The translations under genes and the position numbers were made by a program. From Diplonema papillatum (lineage: Eukaryota > Euglenozoa > Diplonemea > Diplonemida > Diplonemidae), in NCBI GenBank assembly GCA_030068145.1, contig JAPJBO010000023.1, positions 1 through 64,000 on the forward strand: 64,000 bases of DNA, written 5' to 3'. The notes under the pieces were generated by a model. It was not told the origin of the DNA, did not search any database, and was given only the letters and a program-made list of their open reading frames with translations. Positions within the stretch are counted from its first letter, which is position 1, and the number at the start of each line of letters is the position of its first letter. Positions 30,540 through 40,980 of the stretch are shown in pieces.

Positions 30540-30850
30540 CTAGCGGCTAACGATGATCACCACACAAGAGGAATGTCATTTGCCCCCACGGGTGGCAGCC
30601 AGCTCGGCCAGGACAAGTCCACCTTCCGCAGGACTTTCTCCAACACGAGACAGAAGAGCAACGTCGGCCCCAGCGGGTCCCCCTGCACTCGGACCAGACC
30701 ACTTCCTTCCCCGATGGAAAGCCGCGACCTGCGTCCGTACGCCGCCATCGCGTGGACCCTAAAAGGACCCTGAAAAGACTTCGGAAAAAGGGGGGCCCCC
30801 AGCCCAAAACCAGAAGCCTACCACTCGGGTGGTCCTAAAATGCTCGGGGA
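30540..30850 (-). pseudogene. LINE reverse transcriptase fragment, copy 2
   Basis: Minus strand, shorter relative of the copy at 29577 with QGDPLGPTLLFCLVLEKVLR and GANDIPLVW in one frame. Shared flanks (GCGTGGACCCTA on the plus strand) show both were part of one longer repeat. Confidence 0.65.
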
Positions 30851-31251
30851 ATCCAAAATAACTCTTTTTTTCTCTTCTCTTCTCTCGAGACGACGCCTCA
30901 AAATCAGCGGCAACGTGGTGTAGACGAGCGCACTCACGGCATCGTCAGCGAAGGGTAAGTGTCGGCGTCTTCGGACAACGTCCTTGCTCCCGCTGGCCTG
31001 ACGTGGTTAAACGCTCGCAGGCTCATGTCAGACACAGCGATCTTCTACTCCCCGTCTTGAAACACGGACCAAGTCTAACACGTGTGCGAGGCTTAGGCAC
31101 AAGCCTTTGCCTTCGAAGCAAACGCCACGCAAGCCAGCAGTCAAACGCGCGCTTCGTGTTTTTCTGGGCGTGGGATCCGGCTTCAAAATACTCCCGAAAA
31201 CAGGAGGGGAAGGGGGAGGAAACACACTTTTAGCAAAAAGAAGGTCGAACA

Positions 31252-31290
31252 ATGGCTGAAGCCCGCGTGACGCGTGATGAAGTTGAGCAG
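31252..31290 (+). CDS. Centrin-like EF-hand protein, exon 1
   Basis: A 13-codon first exon (MAEARVTRDEVEQ) ending in phase 0 at GAGCAG|GTATGT. It joins in frame to exon 2 to give DEVEQ-AFNLFDTDSTGY, the usual entry into the first EF-hand of centrins and calmodulins. The ATG follows an A-rich leader. A short first exon cannot be proven from sequence alone, but phase, donor and family fit agree. Confidence 0.75.
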
Positions 31291-31532
31291 GTATGTGTTC
31301 AGGATTCTGTTTTGTGTTAACAATGCATGGTTGGCTAAGGCTAAGTAAGCTCAAGCGTAGGCTCAAGTAGGCTCAAGTAGGCTCAAGTAGACACGTAGGC
31401 CCAGCACAAGCAGGCACAAATATGCACAAATAGGCACAAGCAGGCCCAAGTAGGCCAAATAGGCCAAGGTACGCCCAAGTAGGCTTATGTAGACCCAGAA
31501 CCAGTCGCAACCCCTTTCACCACAACTCTCAG

Positions 31533-32108
31533 GCCTTCAACCTGTTCGACCCGGACAGCACCGGGTACCTCGACGAAGAGGAATTCTCCGTCGTTCACGC
31601 ACTCCTGAGACGCAAGCAATGAACGGAGAAAACACGAGAGGTCGGGTTACCCCGAGCTAGCCGCAGAAAGTGAGCGAACGGGCTAGCCCCGGAGGTCACG
31701 GGGGACGGAGGGTGGGAACCCATGCCCCACGGATCTCGCCGCTGAAGCAACGGAAGCTGGTATCCAGCAAGAAAGTGCACCCTCGCATGAGGGTATCCAT
31801 GGCCGCACGGCCGTCGAAGACAGAAAATGATAAACAGAGTTGCAGGGAGGGCGGGTGGGAAAATTTTCCCCCGCGACCCAAGTGCGCACCGAGGTGTCCT
31901 AAGGGTCGTTTGTTTTACCTAGTAGAATTCCCCTGATAAATCAATAGGGCTTGCGTTCGCGCTCAAGTCGCTGGGCTACGGCAAGGTGACGAAGACGGAC
32001 GTCAACGAGATCCTGGGCGAGGCTGGCGGCTACGACTCGCGCAGGATCGAGCGGGAGCACTTCATCGAGCTGGTGGAGCGGAAGCAGCACGCCGCCGGCA
32101 GCCCGCAG
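31533..32108 (+). pseudogene. Broken copy of EF-hand exon 2 in intron 1
   Basis: Preceded by an intact acceptor (ACAACTCTCAG). Matches exon 2 from the first base to about codon 70. It is split by about 366 bp of foreign sequence (31583-31948), and the similarity ends at GGCAGCCCGCAGGA. It cannot encode the later EF-hands. Confidence 0.85.
31583..31948. other. 366-bp insertion in the exon copy
   Basis: Interrupts GAAGAGGA|GCTTGCG. GAATTC lies at both edges (31581, 31925). The interior has short palindromes (GGGTTACCCC, GCCGCACGGCC) and no coding potential. No GT...AG at its edges, so it is not a simple introner. Target duplication is not visible. Confidence 0.6.
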
Positions 32109-32167
32109 GATGCTCTGTTCTGCCCACTTTCTCTTTATCCCCCAAAACACAAGTAATCCCAAAAAGG

Positions 32168-33090
32168 CAAAAGTAGACACAAGTGGGCACACGTAGGCAC
32201 ACGTAGGCACAAATAGGCACAAGCAGGCACACGTAGGCCCAGCACAAGTAGGCACAAGCAGGCACACGTAGGCCCAGCACAAGTAGGCACAAACAGGCAC
32301 AACCAGGCACAAGCAGGCACAAACAGGCATACGCAGGCACAAGCAGGCACAAACAGACACAAGCAGGCACAAGCAGCAGGCACAAGCAGGCACAAGCAGG
32401 CACAAGCAGGTACAAACAGGCACAAACAGGCATAAGCAGGCACAAGCAGGCACAAACAGACACAAGCAGGCACAAGCAGCAGGCACAAGCAGGCACAAGC
32501 AGGCACAAGCAGGCACAAGCAGGCACAAGCAGGCACAAGCAGGCACAAGCAGGCACAAGCAGGCACAAGCAGGCACAAGCAGGCACAAGCAGGCACAAGC
32601 AGGCACAAGCAGGCACAAGCAGGCACAAGCAGGCACAAGCAGGCACAAGCAGGCACAAGCAGGCACAAGCAGGCACAAGCAGGCACAAGCAGGCACAAGC
32701 AGGCACAAGCAGGCACAAGCAGGCACAAGCAGGCACAAGCAGGCACAAGCAGGCACAAGCAGGCACAAGCAGGCACAAGCAGGCACAAGCAGGCACAAGC
32801 AGGCACAAGCAGGCACAAGCAGGCACAAGCAGGCACAAGCAGGCACAAGCAGGCACAAGCAGGCACAAGCAGGCACAAGCAGGCACAAGCAGGCACAAGC
32901 AGGCACAAGCAGGCACAAGCAGGCACAAGCAGGCACAAGCAGGCACAAGCAGGCACAAGCAGGCACAAGCAGGCACAAGCAGGCACAAGCAGGCACAAAC
33001 AGGCACAAACAGGCACAAATAGGCACAAATAGGCACAAATAGGCACAAGCAGGCCCAAGTAGGCCAAATAGGCCAAGGTACGCCCAAGTA
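32168..33090. repeat. 10-bp minisatellite (AGGCACAAGC)n
   Basis: About 51 uninterrupted copies at roughly 32486-32999, with variant units on both sides. A short ancestral array (AAGTAGGCTC, AGCAGGCACA) precedes the broken exon copy at 31340-31490, so array and exon were duplicated together. A 10-bp unit leaves all frames of one strand open and produces long but meaningless Cys/Leu/Ala frames. Confidence 0.95.
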
Positions 33091-33141
33091 GGCTTACATA
33101 GACCCAGAACCAGTCGCAACCCCTTTCACCACAACTCTCAG

Positions 33142-33558
33142 GCCTTCAACCTGTTCGACACGGACAGCACCGGGTACCTCGACGAAGAGGAGCTTGCGTT
33201 CGCGCTCAAGTCGCTGGGCTACGGCAAGGTGACGAAGACGGACGTCAACGAGATCCTGGGCGAGGCTGGCGGCTACGACTCGCGCAGGATCGAGCGGGAG
33301 CACTTCATCGAGCTGGTGGAGCGGAAGCAGCACGCCGCCGGCAGCCCGCAAGAGGTGCGGACGGCGTTCAAGCTGTTCGACCTCGACGGCAGCGGCTACA
33401 TCTCCCTGCGCACCCTGCAGCGCATCTCGGCCATCGTCGAGGGCGAGCCGGCTCCGGACAAGTTCCTCCGAGACGTCATCAAAGCCGCCGACGCCGACCA
33501 GGACGGCGAGCTCAATTTCGACGAGTTCGCAAACGCGGTCACGAAATACGCGGGAAGG
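33142..33558 (+). CDS. Centrin-like EF-hand protein, exon 2
   Basis: Encodes 139 residues in phase 0 after CTCTCAG and ends in phase 0 at GGAAGG|GTATTT. EF-hand 1 is canonical (DTDSTGYLDEEE). Hand 2 has lost its acidic ligands (around GEAGGYDSRRIE). Hand 3 keeps positions 1, 3 and 5 (DLDGSGYISLRT) but has Thr at position 12. Hand 4 is canonical (DADQDGELNFDE). Centrins are about 170 residues, so a short last exon is expected downstream but was not found. Centrins are Ca2+-binding proteins of basal bodies and centrosomes. Two good hands suggest Ca2+ binding by hands 1 and 4. Confidence 0.85.
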
Positions 33559-33580
33559 GTATTTTGTCCCCTTTGTTTTT

Positions 33581-33752
33581 TTAAAGGGGGGAGGGGGTCG
33601 AATAATATCACCTGTGTTAATTATTAGATTAGTCGAATAATAGTAAAAAAGTTCCGGGTAGCCGAACCGTAGCAGAATCAAATAGTGGTCGTGTTTTTAG
33701 ACAACCAGACGTGTGTCAAATAACTGTTAAAATTTGACCCCCCCCCCCTTTA
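33581..33752 (+). mobile_element. MITE family 1, most complete copy
   Basis: Begins TTAAAGGGGGGAGGGGGTCG, with AATAATA next, and ends GACCCCCCCCCCCTTTA. Interior blocks are GTTCCGGGTAGCCGAAC and ACCAGACGTGTGTCAAATAA. The outer TTA/TAA would fit a Harbinger-like 3-bp target duplication, which I infer only. It sits 23 bp after the EF-hand exon 2 donor. Confidence 0.85.
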
Positions 33753-33754
33753 CA

Positions 33755-34000
33755 TATGCGCCAGCTTTGAAAGAAAACGCTCGACGATGCTGCCCGACAA
33801 AGAACAGAAGGGATCCCCCAAGTGCTGTAACTACCGAACCACGTGTTGAACGGACGTGAGGGTCATGCGGGTCTACCCCTACACGACAAATCACACAAAC
33901 ACAACAGGTCAAAGTCCTGAGTGAGAAAACAACACACGGTGGTGTAGCGAAGCACAAACCAGATCGTGTTTGTATTGTATTTGCCTCTTACCTACCCCCC
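33755..34000 (+). repeat. Dispersed repeat B, copy 2
   Basis: Starts ACATATGCGCCAGC directly after the MITE and loses its right end in a C-rich tract. Confidence 0.65.
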
Positions 34001-34002
34001 CC

Positions 34003-34520
34003 CCCGTGTTTAAGATCGCCCCCTCCCCCCCCCCCCGTGTAACCTGCTCAACATGTAGAACGTGGGGAGCCCTTGGTCACATTCAATACGGGTGTGATCG
34101 TGGTGTCGGTCGCAACAGTCGTTTGGTAGCCAAAGAGAGAGATAGAGAGAAAAAGAGCGCCAGAGAGAAAAGAAAAGATAACGTTATCTTCCGGAAAAGA
34201 AGGGTTACGCGAACCCCCGAAAAAAAAAAAAAAAAAAAATAATAACAAAAAAACAAAAAAATACAAACCGACGAAGACCCCAAAAACCTTTTTCAACCTC
34301 TCCAATTCCCTTCAAGCTAGACCATTATACAACGGCTCCCCCCCCCCCCCCGTGTATAAGATCGGTTTTTTTGAGAAATGAGGGCGATCTTATACACGGG
34401 GGGGGAGGGGGGTGGGGTCCCGCGCAGCGGGAAAGTTTTTTTTTTGGGGGTGTTTTTACTGTTGGGGGGGGATTTTGGCCCCGCGCAGCGGGATTTTTTT
34501 TTTTGGGGTACTTTTTCTCC
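34003..34520. repeat. GTGTATAAGATCG palindromes and CCCGCGCAGCGGG hairpins
   Basis: CCCCCCCGTGTATAAGATCG at 34338-34364 faces CGATCTTATACACGGGGGGG at 34384-34402. CCCGCGCAGCGGG lies at 34419 and 34480, each followed by a T run and GGGGT. A homologous cluster is at 35174-35310. Confidence 0.8.
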
Positions 34521-35173
34521 GAAGGGGAGAACGAAGAAGTCATTCAGTTCAAAAGATTTCACGCAAGCACTTGAAGCCCTTCCGCGTTTGCATTCTGTAG
34601 TGGAGGCTGGAGTATAACCACGTCTCACACACCTCGCGTAAGGCCCTACTAGTATCAGCAGCCTTTTTCTCTTCTTCTTTTTCGCGCTTCGCTACGTCTT
34701 TGCACTTCACTCCCAACAATATGCTTAAAGCCAGCTTCCCACTTTGTGATTGTCTGTCGTGCTAGCTTACAAAGTGCAAGAACTACATGCTGTTTAGTAC
34801 CTAGCACAAAACCAAGCACCAAACAGAAGAAATCAGCAAGGCTGATCTTGAGAGATCCCCCCTTAGAATTCTTTAGTCTCCCTGATGCTCATGTTCAAAG
34901 TGAGTCAGCGTTTCATCACTGCTGCACGCACATGTCTGTCCTCTTCGCTTCTCATTTTTGGGTCAAACCCCTATGCTAACGCAAAACCATGTCTGCGTAC
35001 TCCATCATGAGTTCGCAGCCTCTTCAGCTTGCCGCCGCAGCTACCATGGGGGGGATTGGTTGGGGAGGGGGAGGCAGCGCTCTTGTTAAGGATCAGCCAC
35101 TTTGGCCGGATGGCCGGATAAACCAGACGTGCAACGGGGGCAACGTCCCTTAGTGCGCACCCTGGTCCAAGGC
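34521..35173. other. Gene-free stretch
   Basis: Nothing recognised. T/C-rich near 34670 and G-rich near 35050. Confidence 0.4.
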
Positions 35174-35310
35174 CCCGCGCAGCGGGAAAAAAATTTTTGG
35201 GGTGTTTTTTGTCCCCCCCCCGTGTTTAAGATCGTCCCCCCCCGTGTATAAGATCGGTTTTTTTGGGGGGCGATCTTAAACACGGAAAAACGCGATCTTA
35301 AACACGGGGG
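35174..35310. repeat. Second GTGTWTAAGATCG/CCCGCGCAGCGGG cluster
   Basis: One CCCGCGCAGCGGG, two CCCCCCCGTGT[A/T]TAAGATCG and two inverted arms (GCGATCTTAAACACGG). Confidence 0.8.
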
Positions 35311-35374
35311 GGGTAGGTACCTCTATATCTCTCTTCCATTCGGAGTCGAAGCAGCTACGTCGAGTATTTTTGTA

Positions 35375-35500
35375 CACGCACCTGCTTTGTAGGAAATGCT
35401 TGAGGAGACTGCCAGTTGCGAAAGATCAAAGGAGGTACATGTGCTGTAGTCCACACGAAACACAGGTACATCTGGGTTTAGTGGCGGGCGTAATCGTCCA
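35375..35500 (+). repeat. Dispersed repeat F, copy 1
   Basis: CACCTGCTTTGTAGGAAATG, GACTGCCAGTTGCGAAAGAT, CAAAGGAGGTACATGTGCTG. Copies at 37543, 45170 and 46152. The last two are one copy split by a transposon. Confidence 0.7.
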
Positions 35501-35624
35501 ACAAACTGGCGAGAACTTGGTGTCGGTCACAAATTGTTTCGAACCCGACTCGCCTAAGCGAGCAAGTAAAGTGTACACGAAAGAAGCCATGCATGCCCCC
35601 CCAAACCTACCCAGTACGTATTAG

Positions 35625-35973
35625 CTTTAAAAGAACCCATTCGACGAAGGTCACCCGGAGACTCTAAAATCCCGGATTCTCAAGCGAACTATAGCTCTAA
35701 AAAGTTTTACATAAGCGCCAGCTTGGAAGGAAATGCTCAACAATAGCTGCCAGACAAAGAGCCGAAGAGATCCCAAGTGCTGTAACTACCGAACCACGTG
35801 TGAAACGGACGTGAAGTCATGAGGGTCTACCCCTACACGACAATTCGCACATCAAAGTCCTGAGTGTGTAACCCGGTGAACAAATCAGATTGTGTTTGTA
35901 TTGTATTTGCCCCTCTACCTCTCTATTTCCTCCCTTCCATTCGAAGTCAAAGCAGCTACGCCGAGTATTTTTG
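35625..35973 (+). repeat. Repeat D then repeat B, copy 3
   Basis: GGTCACCCGGAGACTCTAAA leads into TTTTACATAAGCGCCAGC and ends CAGCTACGCCGAGTATTTT. Repeat A follows at once. Confidence 0.65.
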
Positions 35974-36405
35974 TGTTACAAGGCATTGTTGGTACTAAAT
36001 TTAGTAGTTGGCAGCGTACCAAGGTGAGGTTCCGCTAGTGCGCACAAACAAGTTGCAATGTGTTGCAAAAAAAAAAAATGTACGCCTGCGCAACGAGCGA
36101 ACCAACACCATACTGAAGATATGTCACTGTCATATTTACATGTCCGTGCTTCACATGGTGAAGGAATCCGCAGACCCAGATTTCCTTATATGAACCCCTG
36201 TGTTTACACATACCCGAAAAAAACAACAGGCGACCGGCGGCGTCAGCTACGATTAAGGTGTCCCAGCAATTGTTCGTTCCTCTTTTCCGGAAGTTAAAGT
36301 GCGCACTTCGTTCGCCGCCGTGGCAGCCGACCGGAGCTGGCCTGGCCGTTTTGGCGCACTCGGGCAAAGAGCGCCTGTGGAAGGGCGGGCGGGGTGTACC
36401 ACTCT
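35974..36405 (+). repeat. Repeat A copy 6 and flanking sequence
   Basis: Repeat A short form ends at about 36053. The rest to 36405 holds no supported gene. Confidence 0.55.
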
Positions 36406-36650
36406 GGTAGCACGGGTGGTCCTGGCTGTGACGAGCTACGAACAGCCGCCTGACAAACCAGACTCACACCGCTGTCTGCAGACACTCAGGCTCCGCGCTG
36501 ATGATGGTCCGCCTCTGACCGCAACACGGCGCAGACGGAACCAGTGCGGCGTTGAGCACGTATCCATTCCAAGCACGTTCTTGCAATCCCTCGTCACGCA
36601 ACTCTGTACACATTGTGTGTCCGTGGCTTAACGGACCGAAACATGGCGCA
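36406..36650 (+). repeat. Dispersed repeat E, copy 3
   Basis: AGCACGGGTGGTCCTGGCTG through CAAGCACGTTCTTGCAATCC. Internally rearranged: the GTGTCCGTGGCTTAA block follows rather than precedes the end. Confidence 0.65.
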
Positions 36651-37330
36651 GAACATCGGGCGCTGTCCTTAAAGCTTCGGATTCCAGAAGAAAAAAACAG
36701 CAACCGCAAAAGGTCGAAAGACACACCAATCTACACGCCCATTTGGGATCGTCGGAAACACGAAAAAGGGTCTGGCCCTCGTGCCGATCTCCCTGAGTTT
36801 CATTGACAGATGCAACCCCTCACGGTTTGTAGTCTTCCTACCGCGACACCTTGCAACGGAAGTGAGGGTTGCTGTGTCTACCGAAGAGAGCAAGTTTCAC
36901 TGGAGTGAGAGAGAATACCTGCCGGGCGCCTGCTCCGTTGCGGTGTTTTGAAAACTTGGTAACTTTGTTCTCAGCGGTCCTACGAATCATGTTCCACGTC
37001 CTGTGATTCGGACTTATCCATGAATCATGTTCTGCCTCCTCTGATTCGTGTGTACTTTTAACAACCTTGTACCTTCCTACAGCAGGACAGGCTCATTTGG
37101 CAACTAGTTTTAGAGTGCAAATGCCATTTCTTGGCGAGAAAGCGGGGGAGACCTTTCGCACACGGTCAAATCGCCGTGGGAGGCTTCATATGTTGCAAAA
37201 ACGTGAACTCGGTGTCGGTCACAAGAGCCATGGACTTGGCAAAGCACATAGGAAAGAGCGCGCGCTAAAATAAGACGAATAGTCGGCTATAGGCAGCAAA
37301 TATATACACACAAACATACCATACCTTAAA
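36651..37330. other. Gene-free stretch
   Basis: No gene seen. Two near repeats (ATGAATCATGTTC, GAATCATGTTCCACGTC) near 36985-37040. Confidence 0.4.
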
Positions 37331-37332
37331 GG

Positions 37333-37865
37333 AACCTTTACGACTACGGTTACACGGAGACTATAAAACCCCGGATCCCTATGCGAACTTGCACTCTAAA
37401 AAAGTAATCCGAATAGCATGTGCCAGAGTCATGTGAAAAGACACGACACGTTCTTCCTGGATTGTGCTCAGGAACACGCCAACCGAGACCACGCTTTGCA
37501 AACTGCTTTTACTCTGCAGTTGGGGTTACATTTTTTTGTATAAACACCTGCTTTGTAGGAAATACTTGAGGAGGCTGCCAGTTGCAAAAGATCAAAGGAG
37601 GTAAATGTGCTGTAGCCCACACGAAACACAGGTGAATCTGGGTTCAGTGGCGGGCGTAAGCGTTCAACAAAAAAGACCCATTTTGTAGTTGTATTGTTTC
37701 TCCCCCTCTAGCCTCCTTCGAAGTAAGCACAAGGCAGCCCCTCGAGTATTTTCAATACAAACAACCTTGCGGGTTGCCCCCCAGTGTATCGACAATGCGA
37801 AATCACGAGCGTCAAGCGAACTTTCGCCCTGCACCTGCAACGCAAATTCGTGGCGTTTCCGCTCC
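37333..37865 (+). repeat. Repeat D and repeat F copies
   Basis: Repeat D at 37333-37403 (GGTTACACGGAGACTATAAA); repeat F at 37543-37675 (AGTTGCAAAAGATCAAAGGA), the empty-site form of the split copy at 45.2-46.2 kb. Confidence 0.65.
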
Positions 37866-37869
37866 TCTT

Positions 37870-38165
37870 TTTTTACATAAGCGCCAGCTTGAAAGGAAAT
37901 GCTCGACGATGCTGCCCGACAAAGAACAGAAGGGATCCAAAGTGCTGTAACTACCGAACCACGTGTTGAACGGACGTGAGGTCATGCGGGTCTACCCCTA
38001 CACGACAAATCACACAAACACAACAGGTCAAAAAATCCTGAGTGAGAAAACAACACACGGTGGTGTAAGCGAAGAACAAATCAGATTGTGTGTATTGTAT
38101 TTGCCCCTTACCTCTATATTTCCCCCCTTCCATTCGGAGTCGAAGCAGCTACGTCGAGTATTTTT
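37870..38165 (+). repeat. Dispersed repeat B, copy 4
   Basis: ACATAAGCGCCAGCTTGAAA to CGTCGAGTATTTTTC. A MITE stands directly after it and then another partial repeat B begins (CATGGGCGCCAGGGTGCTCG). Confidence 0.7.
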
Positions 38166-38171
38166 CATTAC

Positions 38172-38348
38172 TGAGCCGGCCGCCCTCTTGATAGACCGTG
38201 ATGGACCGAAGAATGCAGCACCGGGCAATTCGATGCAGCTCTAGGGACTAGGGATGGACCTGATAGACCGTGGTGGACCGTGATTCACTGTGATAAACAG
38301 CAGCAGGCACTTCGATGCAGTTTCAAGAGATAGGGATGAACCGGCTCA
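38172..38348 (-). mobile_element. MITE family 3, copy 3 (inverted)
   Basis: Ends TGAGCCGGCCGCCCTC and GGGATGAACCGGCTCA. Flanked by ATTAC on both sides (38167-38171, 38349-38353). Inserted in the left edge of a repeat B copy. Confidence 0.85.
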
Positions 38349-39085
38349 ATTACATGGGCGCCAGGGTGCTCGACGAAGCTGCCAGACAAAGAACCGAAGG
38401 TATCCCAAGTGCTGTAACAACCGAGCCACGTGTTGAACGGACGGGGAGGCCACGCGGGTCTACCCCTACACGCCAAGCCACATGAACACAACAGGGGGAA
38501 AAAGTCCTGAGTGGAAAGGCGGGTTCCTTTCTATGCAATGTGAATCTTTGCTCTTTCACTGCTCTCCTCTTCTCTTTTACCTCTTTCTTGTGCCCTTGTT
38601 TTTCTGTTCTCTCTCTTTCTCCATCGCTCTCCCTGTTGTTGTATGCCTCGTGAAGACTCTTTGTTTTTTTGTTTCATTTTTTTTTTTTTTTTTTTTTACA
38701 GAAGCGCCAGCTTGGAAGGAAATGCTCGACGATGCTGCCAGACAAAGAACCGAAGGGATACCAAGTGCTGTAACTACCGAACCACGTGTTGAACGGACGT
38801 GAGGTCATGCGGGTCTACCCCTACACGACACATCACACAAACACAACAGGTCAAAGCCCTGAGTGAGAAAACAACACACGGTGGTGTAAGCGAAGAACAA
38901 ATCAGATTGTGTTCGCATTGTATTTTGCCCCTCCTACCTCTATATTTCCTCCCTTCCATTCGGAGTCAAATAAGCTGCGTCGAGTATTTTTTTTAGTACT
39001 AACAACCTTGTGGGTTGCCCTTCAATGTTTTGTGCAGGCTAAAAAAGACGTAGGCAGCGTGTTTTGGTGGTTGATCAGAATTTCC
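38349..39085 (+). repeat. Partial repeat B, full repeat B copy 5, repeat C copy 3
   Basis: Partial copy to about 38515, then a T/C-rich stretch with a 23-T run, full repeat B at 38696-38990, and repeat C at 38992-39085. The B-then-C (or A) order seen here recurs. Confidence 0.65.
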
Positions 39086-39427
39086 TTACCTGAATATACA
39101 CAGGGTATATACAAGTGGGAAAACGATCACCCGGCACGCACAAACAAAACGAAGCGCCTGTCTTTTTTTAACCAAGCGCCTGCTTCGCGGGCCGCCAGTT
39201 GCGAGTATGAATAACGTAAAAACAAGACTACACTCCACGAAGGAATGCAATGGGTGGTGGTCACAAACAGTTCCGGACATGGCTAGCCACAACCCGTAAC
39301 GAAAGCGTGCACCAAATATACAACCCGTAACCATATAGCCCTTTCTTGCTCTAAGAGAACCCATTCATGAACGGTCACACGGAGACCCTAAACCCCCGGA
39401 ATTTCGAGCGAACTTTAACTCTAAAAA
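39086..39427 (+). repeat. Copy of the 19.62-19.81 kb segment, ending in repeat D
   Basis: 39258-39427 matches sequence around the end of the RING-gene exon 1 frame (GGTCACAAACAGTTCCGGAC, ATATACAACCCGTAACCA). Intron sequence of that gene is therefore shared with this intergenic site. Confidence 0.65.
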
Positions 39428-40980
39428 GAAGACGTGCCCTCAAATGTAAATTCCATCCGGTTAGGGATTCGAACCTTTCACTTGATTTGTGACGGGGTTT
39501 CCCTTCGCATCTCAGAGTGAACGTACGCTTGAGGATCCGGCTTCGTGGCCAGCTGCGAAAGGGTTTGATTAACCAGTTGGTTACCTCTTGTTGGTAACAG
39601 TTCCAAGCCGACACTTCATTGCCGGCACAACAAAGCAAGAAGGCCCGGAAGAAATCAGGAGCCGCGGGTAGCACCCGAGCTGCGTAGTTCGTGCGGGGTT
39701 TGTGAAATGGCGAGGGCTACGTTTTATATGTGCACTGGACTTTATTTTGCCGCCGTGGCAAGTCCTATAAGCCCTGTCAGGACCGTTCGGACACTTTCAG
39801 TTAGCACCACCAGCTGCATGTGGAGTATCAAATTGTAGCCGTCCCCCGTATTGCGTAGTTCCCGCGTAGTTTGTGCGGAGTTCTTGCGTACTTCGTTACT
39901 TCGGTTTTCGGGGGCACCAAGCTACGCATTTCTTTTTGCTCGTAGTTACATAGCACTTGCAACAACAACGTGGCTCTAACAGGCCGTACTGCGCTTCAAT
40001 TGGAATCCGCTAGTTTTTCCGAAACTACGCATTTCTATTCGAAGGGGGTGCCTCAGACCCCCTATTCCACTATCGATATGCATTTGCAATTTGATCGTAC
40101 AATTGTAATTGGCCCCCTCCCCCAGGCGGCGATTGACGTGCGTAGTCCAACTCTAGTTGCTCGTGCGCGCAGCAAGAGATGGACGAACTGGGCTCGGGGG
40201 CTTTGCGTACGACGGCGCTCATTTTCTCCGTTTTCCTTTTTGTACTCAGCCGCAGGAATTGACAGCTAGCTTCTGGCCTCATCGCACTCGGTCTCGGCTT
40301 GGGTCTTCGAGTTCATCCTTCATCAGAAGGGAAGGAAGGAGAGAAGTCTGACAGAAGCCTGATAACTTGCTTCCTAGCGAATGGGATAGAGTGTGCCTGT
40401 TGACCGTGTGAAGAAAAATTCAGTTTCAGAAGACCCACCTCAACCCACCCGAATTCTCCTGTTGTAGGCTCGGGTAGTGTGCTCATCCTGCCATGCACTT
40501 TGCTCTAGTTCCTACCGTATACTAAAGTAGGAGGTGTCATGGGGGGGCCTTCACGTGGCGACACTGTTGACCGCACCTTAATTGAATCGCGGTCGCCGAT
40601 CCCCCATCTGCCAGCATCATGTACTTGATGCGACGCGGAACAAGTGCTGACAGCACCGCCCGGCGAATAGAGGGCCACAAAAGGGGCAAATCGACCGGTC
40701 GGGGGGTGCTTAGCAGTCAATGGCCTGATGGCTGAGTGCACACCTAAGCAGGGCTGCATCCTCGTGTTGTAGCCGCGTTGTGTATAAGGCTTCGTGGGGG
40801 CCTCAACCACCTCATCACAATAGCGCAAACCTTCCGACCGTGATTGGACAGTCGGGATTGCTGGGGGCGGGTCTCCATGAAGAAGGCACCGTCCAAGTCA
40901 GAGAACGGATAAATAATAATATGATGAAGGCAACCTGGCGTGTGTACTGTGAACTGCGTAGTTAGCGAACGGAGAAACAT
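39428..40980. other. Gene-free stretch with an inverted piece of the 734-bp unit
   Basis: 39690-39830 is the reverse complement of GAACGGTCCTGACAGGGCTT and the following part of the 734-bp unit. 40420-40510 resembles CACCCGAATTCTCCTGGTGT of the same unit. No gene supported. Confidence 0.5.

Noticed and set aside
31583-31948. An introner (mobile intron) in the EF-hand exon copy
   Set aside because: The edges lack GT and AG, and the host exon copy is already dead.
31941-33119. Very long minus-strand reading frames rich in Cys, Leu, Ala, Val
   Set aside because: They are produced by the 10-bp minisatellite (AGGCACAAGC)n, which has no stop on that strand. They lie in the EF-hand gene's intron.
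39440-39560. tRNA gene on the minus strand (GGTTCGAATCCCTAACC)
   Set aside because: Only a B-box-like stretch. The T-stem has mismatches, and neither an acceptor stem nor an anticodon arm can be closed.
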